Under the pieces are notes generated by a model. It saw nothing but the letters and a program-made list of their open reading frames with translations, ran no database searches and was not told where the DNA came from. Positions 7,904 through 10,367 of a stretch of DNA of 10,367 bases are shown here, piece by piece. The translations under genes and the position numbers were made by a program. The DNA is from Podila epigama (Eukaryota > Mortierellomycota > Mortierellomycetes > Mortierellales > Mortierellaceae): contig JAAAVE010001086.1 in the NCBI GenBank assembly GCA_015679605.1, positions 1-10,367 of the forward strand, given 5' to 3'. The stretch's first letter is position 1. Every line of letters starts with the position of its first letter.

Positions 7904-8573
7904 TGTGTATAAGTGCGTGTGTGTGGGTGCGTTTCTGTGTGGAAAGAGCCACAGGAAGAATCCGGAGGAGGAGGAAAGGTGAATGATAGGTTGTCAATTG
8001 AAAATGCTCTTCCTATAAGGCGTGTTGGGGGCATGGACTAAGATAGGGAAGGAGGAAGAAGAGGAGAAGCGGGACGGAGTGTTTTCGTTCCTTGGAGTGA
8101 GTGATCGCGCATGTAGAACACAGAATTGTGTCGAATTGATGCCAAAAAAAAGGTCGAGTGTGTACGATCGTGTTAATGATTGGTAGTACCTGAGGGCGAT
8201 TGTCTGTTAGGAGGGTTGATTGCGGCGTAAGGGGGGAATGTTGTCTACCAAGGAGAAAGAGTGCGAATGGGATTAATGGAAGTGTGAGGTAGACAGCCTT
8301 AACAGCCAGACGAATGTCGTGAAAGATGAAAGAGAAGGAAGGGAAGGGAGGGCGCTGTGTTCGTGATGAGGTGAGTGATGAGTGATGAGTGATGAGGATG
8401 ATGATGGAAAATGATGATGTGAATGATGCCGAGGAGAAAAAAAAGGAGGCGAACGCAATGTGCATGTGTGCACAAAACGATAAAATAAAATAAAGCGCGA
8501 GAGCATACAACGTAGCCGAGTGCATGGGGGACCATGACCATTGCCATCCATGTATTGTACAGTGCATGTACGA
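7904..8573. other. Non-coding region, probably upstream promoter of the large gene
   Basis: No convincing gene is seen. The minus strand is CT-rich and gives long but compositionally trivial frames. One minus-strand frame spanning 8013-8609 contains a hydrophobic stretch (AVYLTLPLIPFALFLLG, near 8245-8310) followed by CAG|GTACTA at about 8190. It was considered as the missing first-helix exon but not accepted, because splicing it to the large exon would leave many polar residues between the helix and IFVVARVL. AATAAA-like motifs occur on the plus strand at about 8480-8494. Confidence 0.4.
8377..8396. repeat. (GATGAGT) heptamer repeat, about three units
   Basis: Two exact GATGAGT units and a third ending GATGAGG run in tandem, embedded in a longer GATGA-rich and GTGAG-rich stretch (about 8362-8410). 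It lies in the upstream region of the large gene. Confidence 0.85.
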
Positions 8574-8605
8574 GTAAACGAGTAAACAAGTAAACAAGTA
8601 AACAA
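8574..8605 (+). repeat. Four tandem copies of an 8-base unit GTAAAC[G/A]A matching forkhead sites
   Basis: GTAAACGA at 8574 is followed by GTAAACAA at 8582, 8590 and 8598, in exact 8-base phase. GTAAACA matches the known binding consensus of forkhead transcription factors, including the fungal Fkh1/Fkh2 type. The array lies about 770 bases upstream of the candidate first exon of the large gene. It may be a regulatory cluster or simply an octamer minisatellite. One further GTAAACA occurs at 6841. Confidence 0.6.
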
Positions 8606-8928
8606 GCAATGCCCACTGCTCAATGCTTCTCTTTTCTCTTCAACAACAAGAATGTCGTCTCTCTCTTTATCCTGAGCTCCCATTATTATTGCGCGTGAAA
8701 AATAAAAAGGGTATAGTACTTTGACAAAACTACATCTTCCTTCCCATGAGGTTGAAAAAGGGATACACCTCGAATGTTGTTTTCCCATCATTCTTCACAC
8801 GTCGTTTCTTCATTCTTCATGGCTCTTTCGCTTTGGTTGCATTGCACGTTCTTTTCGGTTGTTGCAATGGCACATTGTGTCTCAACTCCTTTTACCTCAG
8901 TATCAATGATAAAAAGGAAATCATCCCC

Positions 8929-8973
8929 CACAACGAATACAACAACGACCACAACAACGACCATGACAACAAA
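8929..8973. repeat. ACAACG/ACAACA-type trinucleotide-rich repeat
   Basis: This is an imperfect run of ACAACGA and CCACAACAACGACC units on the plus strand. It encodes Thr or Asn runs in the overlapping short frames and is best treated as simple sequence. Confidence 0.7.
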
Positions 8974-9085
8974 GAAAACATTGGTGCAATCGGAACATTC
9001 GAGATGGCCAAAAAGAACATGCCACTCGCTCACTCTAACATTGGGCTCCTCCTTGCCTCCACACCTTTCACCTTTGCTGTTAACA

Positions 9086-9150
9086 CAACGACATCAACTA
9101 CAACATCAACATCAACACGAACATCAATAATATCAACACATCAACATCAA
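9086..9150. repeat. ATCAAC-type hexamer repeat
   Basis: Imperfect copies of ATCAAC and ACATCAAC run across about 65 bases on the plus strand (for example ACATCAACATCAACACG, then ACACATCAACATCAAG). It is degenerate and produces Thr-Ser or His-Gln runs in the overlapping short frames. Confidence 0.75.
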
Positions 9151-9463
9151 GAACTGTTTACTCTACGAACACAAAACTTAACAGCCCAATAAAAAAGAAA
9201 CAGAATATTATTCACCCAACCCTCATTTCATGTGTAACGACATAAACACGGCGGGTCTGTAATGGAAGAAATATCGACTTGGAATGAGAGCAGAGCATGG
9301 GGCTCAAAATAGTCGCACTGACCTAATTTCTACTCTAGCCAAAAGGTCATCCGATTGAAAGCCCCCTGTTACCAGCCTAGGTGCCTTTGACATTAGATGG
9401 TGAGTGCGTATGTGAATGTGTGTGCGTGGATGTCTTTTTCTAGTCATACTGCACTGTTCATGT

Positions 9464-9474
9464 TTTATTTTATT
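9464..9474 (-). terminator. Two overlapping AATAAA poly(A) signals for the Cys-rich gene
   Basis: On the minus strand this reads AATAAAATAAA, giving AATAAA at 9474-9469 and at 9469-9464. It lies about 150 bases past the stop codon of the Cys-rich gene, a normal distance for a fungal 3' untranslated region. An A-rich run also follows the stop codon directly. Confidence 0.6.
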
Positions 9475-9620
9475 TTTTTTCTTTTCTTTTGGTAACCTAT
9501 GGTCGTGATAGGAGTAGGTCGTCTTGGTTGTGGCCATGGGTCTTTGGTCCAAAGGTCCATTATCGTTGTCACTTGCTGTTTTTTTTTTCGATGGATGGAT
9601 GATCACCAATGCTTTTTTTT

Positions 9621-10195
9621 TTATGCAGTGGCGATGGCCTGAGCCCCAGCTGCAGTGGTAGCACCGCTCTTGCACTGCTTGCAGGTGTTGCCCTCACGAA
9701 GACCCTTGGTAATGACAATACACTTTTCGCACACTGGTGCCTCGCACTTGTCACATTGCATCAGGTGTTCCCTATCCGAGTTGCACTTTTCACAAACGGG
9801 TCCACAGCAATACTCTTCGCGGCAGCTGTCGCACACAACTCGAGGGCAGCTAAATAGAGAAACGAGCGAGACAAGACAAGACAAAGGCAAAGGCAAAGAG
9901 AAGAGAGTGTTTGTGAGAAAGAGCCAGCAATGCATTCATTCAGTTTCGTTTATGACAAAAAAAAGGGTCGTATGAGTGTGGGAATATTTTTAACTGTTGT
10001 ATCAATATGTCCTTCATCGCAATCCCACGGCAGTAAAAAAAAAAAAAAACAAGGTTGAGTGCAGAAGACCATGTTGGAAAGAACGGTATACTTGCAAACT
10101 TACAAACGACAGGCTTCCTTCTCGCCCATGGCATGACGACCACAGGTGCAGTTCTTCTTGGAGAGGTCGGCAGCAGCAGCGGATTTCTTACCCAT
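9621..10195 (-). CDS. Small cysteine-rich, probable zinc-binding protein, two exons
   Basis: Exon 1 is 10195-10104 and exon 2 is 9849-9621, with a TAA at 9623-9621. The join at GT-AG borders preserves the frame and gives 106 residues. The start sits in a strong context (CACCATGG). There are 16 Cys: C16, C18, C29, C32, C37, C40, C45, C46, C50, C53, C63, C66, C71, C74, C87 and C90. Residues 29-40 and 63-74 share C-x2-C-x4-C-x2-C spacing, and three more Cys pairs flank them. The N-terminus is basic (MGKKSAAAADLSKK) and the last 15 residues are Ala-Thr rich. There is no signal peptide or membrane segment in the spliced form. The pattern fits two or more bound zinc ions, as in B-box, RING or PHD-like modules, but no named family was recognised. 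A protein-protein or nucleic-acid-binding role in the cytosol or nucleus is inferred. A metallothionein is less likely, because the pairs are widely spaced and hydrophobic residues are present. Confidence 0.8.
9850..10103 (-). other. Intron of the Cys-rich gene
   Basis: The 5' splice site is GTAAGT (10103-10098) and the 3' splice site is CTATTTAG (AG at 9851-9850), giving 254 bases. A pyrimidine tract of roughly 75 bases precedes the 3' site. No CTAAC or CTGAC branch point is obvious near the 3' end. The closest is a CTGAA at about 9943-9939. Splicing joins CR to FCPRVVC and restores a C-x2-C pair (C29, C32), strong evidence that the intron is real. Confidence 0.85.
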
Positions 10196-10367
10196 GGTGA
10201 ATATATATTCGTATCTGCGTAACTTGTGTTAAAGAGAAGTGAGGAGGATTGAAATTGTAACGTTAGGTCAGTACGTGTGAGTGTGAATGTGGGATGTGAG
10301 TGAAAGTGAGAGTAACGAAACAAGAAAGAAAAAGAAAAATAAACGAAACGTTGTCCTTTTTCTACTT
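10196..10367 (-). promoter_or_regulatory. 5' flank or leader of the Cys-rich gene, with a possible leader intron end
   Basis: The minus strand is pyrimidine-rich. A CTAAC (10266-10262) is followed by a pyrimidine stretch and ACGCAG (AG at 10216-10215), which looks like the 3' end of an intron in the untranslated leader. Its 5' splice site was not identified and may lie outside the window. Between this site and the ATG sits a perfect 12-base palindrome GAATATATATTC (10199-10210), which could be mistaken for a TATA box but is only a few bases from the start codon. Confidence 0.35.

Larger units (their letters stand above)
8606..9463. other. Gene-poor interval between the two minus-strand genes
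   Basis: No gene is supported. Two overlapping plus-strand frames (8746-9192, 148 residues; 8774-9130, 118 residues) cover most of it. The second contains a signal-peptide-like start at an internal Met (MALSLWLHCTFFSVVAMAHC), and an AATAAA at 9188-9193 overlaps the stop of the first. Their Thr, Asn and His content comes from ACAACG and ATCAAC repeats, and the two frames compete, so neither is called. The stretch at about 9300-9370 is more complex in sequence but resembles no known RNA or protein. Confidence 0.4.

Noticed and set aside
8013-8609. Minus-strand 198-residue hydrophobic frame ending near a CAG|GTACTA donor
   Set aside because: Its Leu, Phe, Ser and Pro content is expected from CT-rich DNA. 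Splicing it to the large exon does not place a helix next to IFVVARVL. Transcript data could reverse this.
8746-9192. Plus-strand frames of 148 and 118 residues, one with a signal-peptide-like Met start and a nearby AATAAA
   Set aside because: Two frames compete over the same bases, most residues come from ACAACG and ATCAAC repeats, and no domain or splice structure supports either.
9336-9346. Minus-strand CCTTTTGGCTA, identical to a stretch near the 5' end of U2 snRNA
   Set aside because: The match is 11 bases. The conserved branch-recognition sequence GTAGTA expected just downstream in U2 is missing, as is the rest of the RNA.
1-10367. tRNA, 5S rRNA, mobile element or CRISPR array
   Set aside because: No T-loop-like GGTTCGAAT pattern, no 5S-like block, no transposase-like frame, no terminal inverted repeats and no spaced direct repeats were seen. 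The repeats present are microsatellites.

Overview
The window looks like nuclear DNA from an early-diverging fungus, most likely a Mortierella-type member of the Mucoromycota. The signs are U2-type introns (GTAAGT donors, a CTAAC branch point), AATAAA-type 3' ends, pyrimidine-rich leaders on the coding strand, many microsatellites, and a very long protein rich in Ser, Thr, Pro, Gln and Gly. The fungal placement is fairly safe. The genus is an inference from general style and was not tested by a search.

Layout from left to right. Bases 1-515 are a 3' flank. They may hold the last codons of a plus-strand gene entering from the left (1-120, weak), followed by AATAAA motifs and a 38-base CT tract. 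Bases 516-6791 are one open reading frame on the minus strand. It encodes a polytopic membrane protein of at least 2060 residues: about 290 residues of transmembrane segments and loops, then about 1770 residues of low-complexity, presumably cytosolic tail. Six hydrophobic segments with this loop charge pattern suggest the last six helices of a seven-helix receptor-like protein whose first helix lies in an unidentified upstream exon. A branch point and two possible 3' splice sites just beyond the first in-frame Met (6698) support a missing 5' exon. A consensus 5' splice site at 7777-7782 is a candidate partner.

Bases 6792 to about 8640 are the putative first intron and promoter region of that gene, full of simple repeats. 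They include four exact-phase copies of an 8-base unit matching the forkhead consensus GTAAACA (8574-8605). Bases 8640-9460 hold no convincing gene. Bases 9464-10195 carry a second minus-strand gene: two exons and a 254-base intron encode a 106-residue protein with 16 cysteines, including two C-x2-C-x4-C-x2-C units, which looks like an undescribed small zinc-binding protein. Its 5' flank (10196-10367) may contain an intron in the untranslated leader.

The two confident genes lie head to tail on the minus strand, and nothing in the sequence links their functions. No RNA gene, mobile element or CRISPR array was found.
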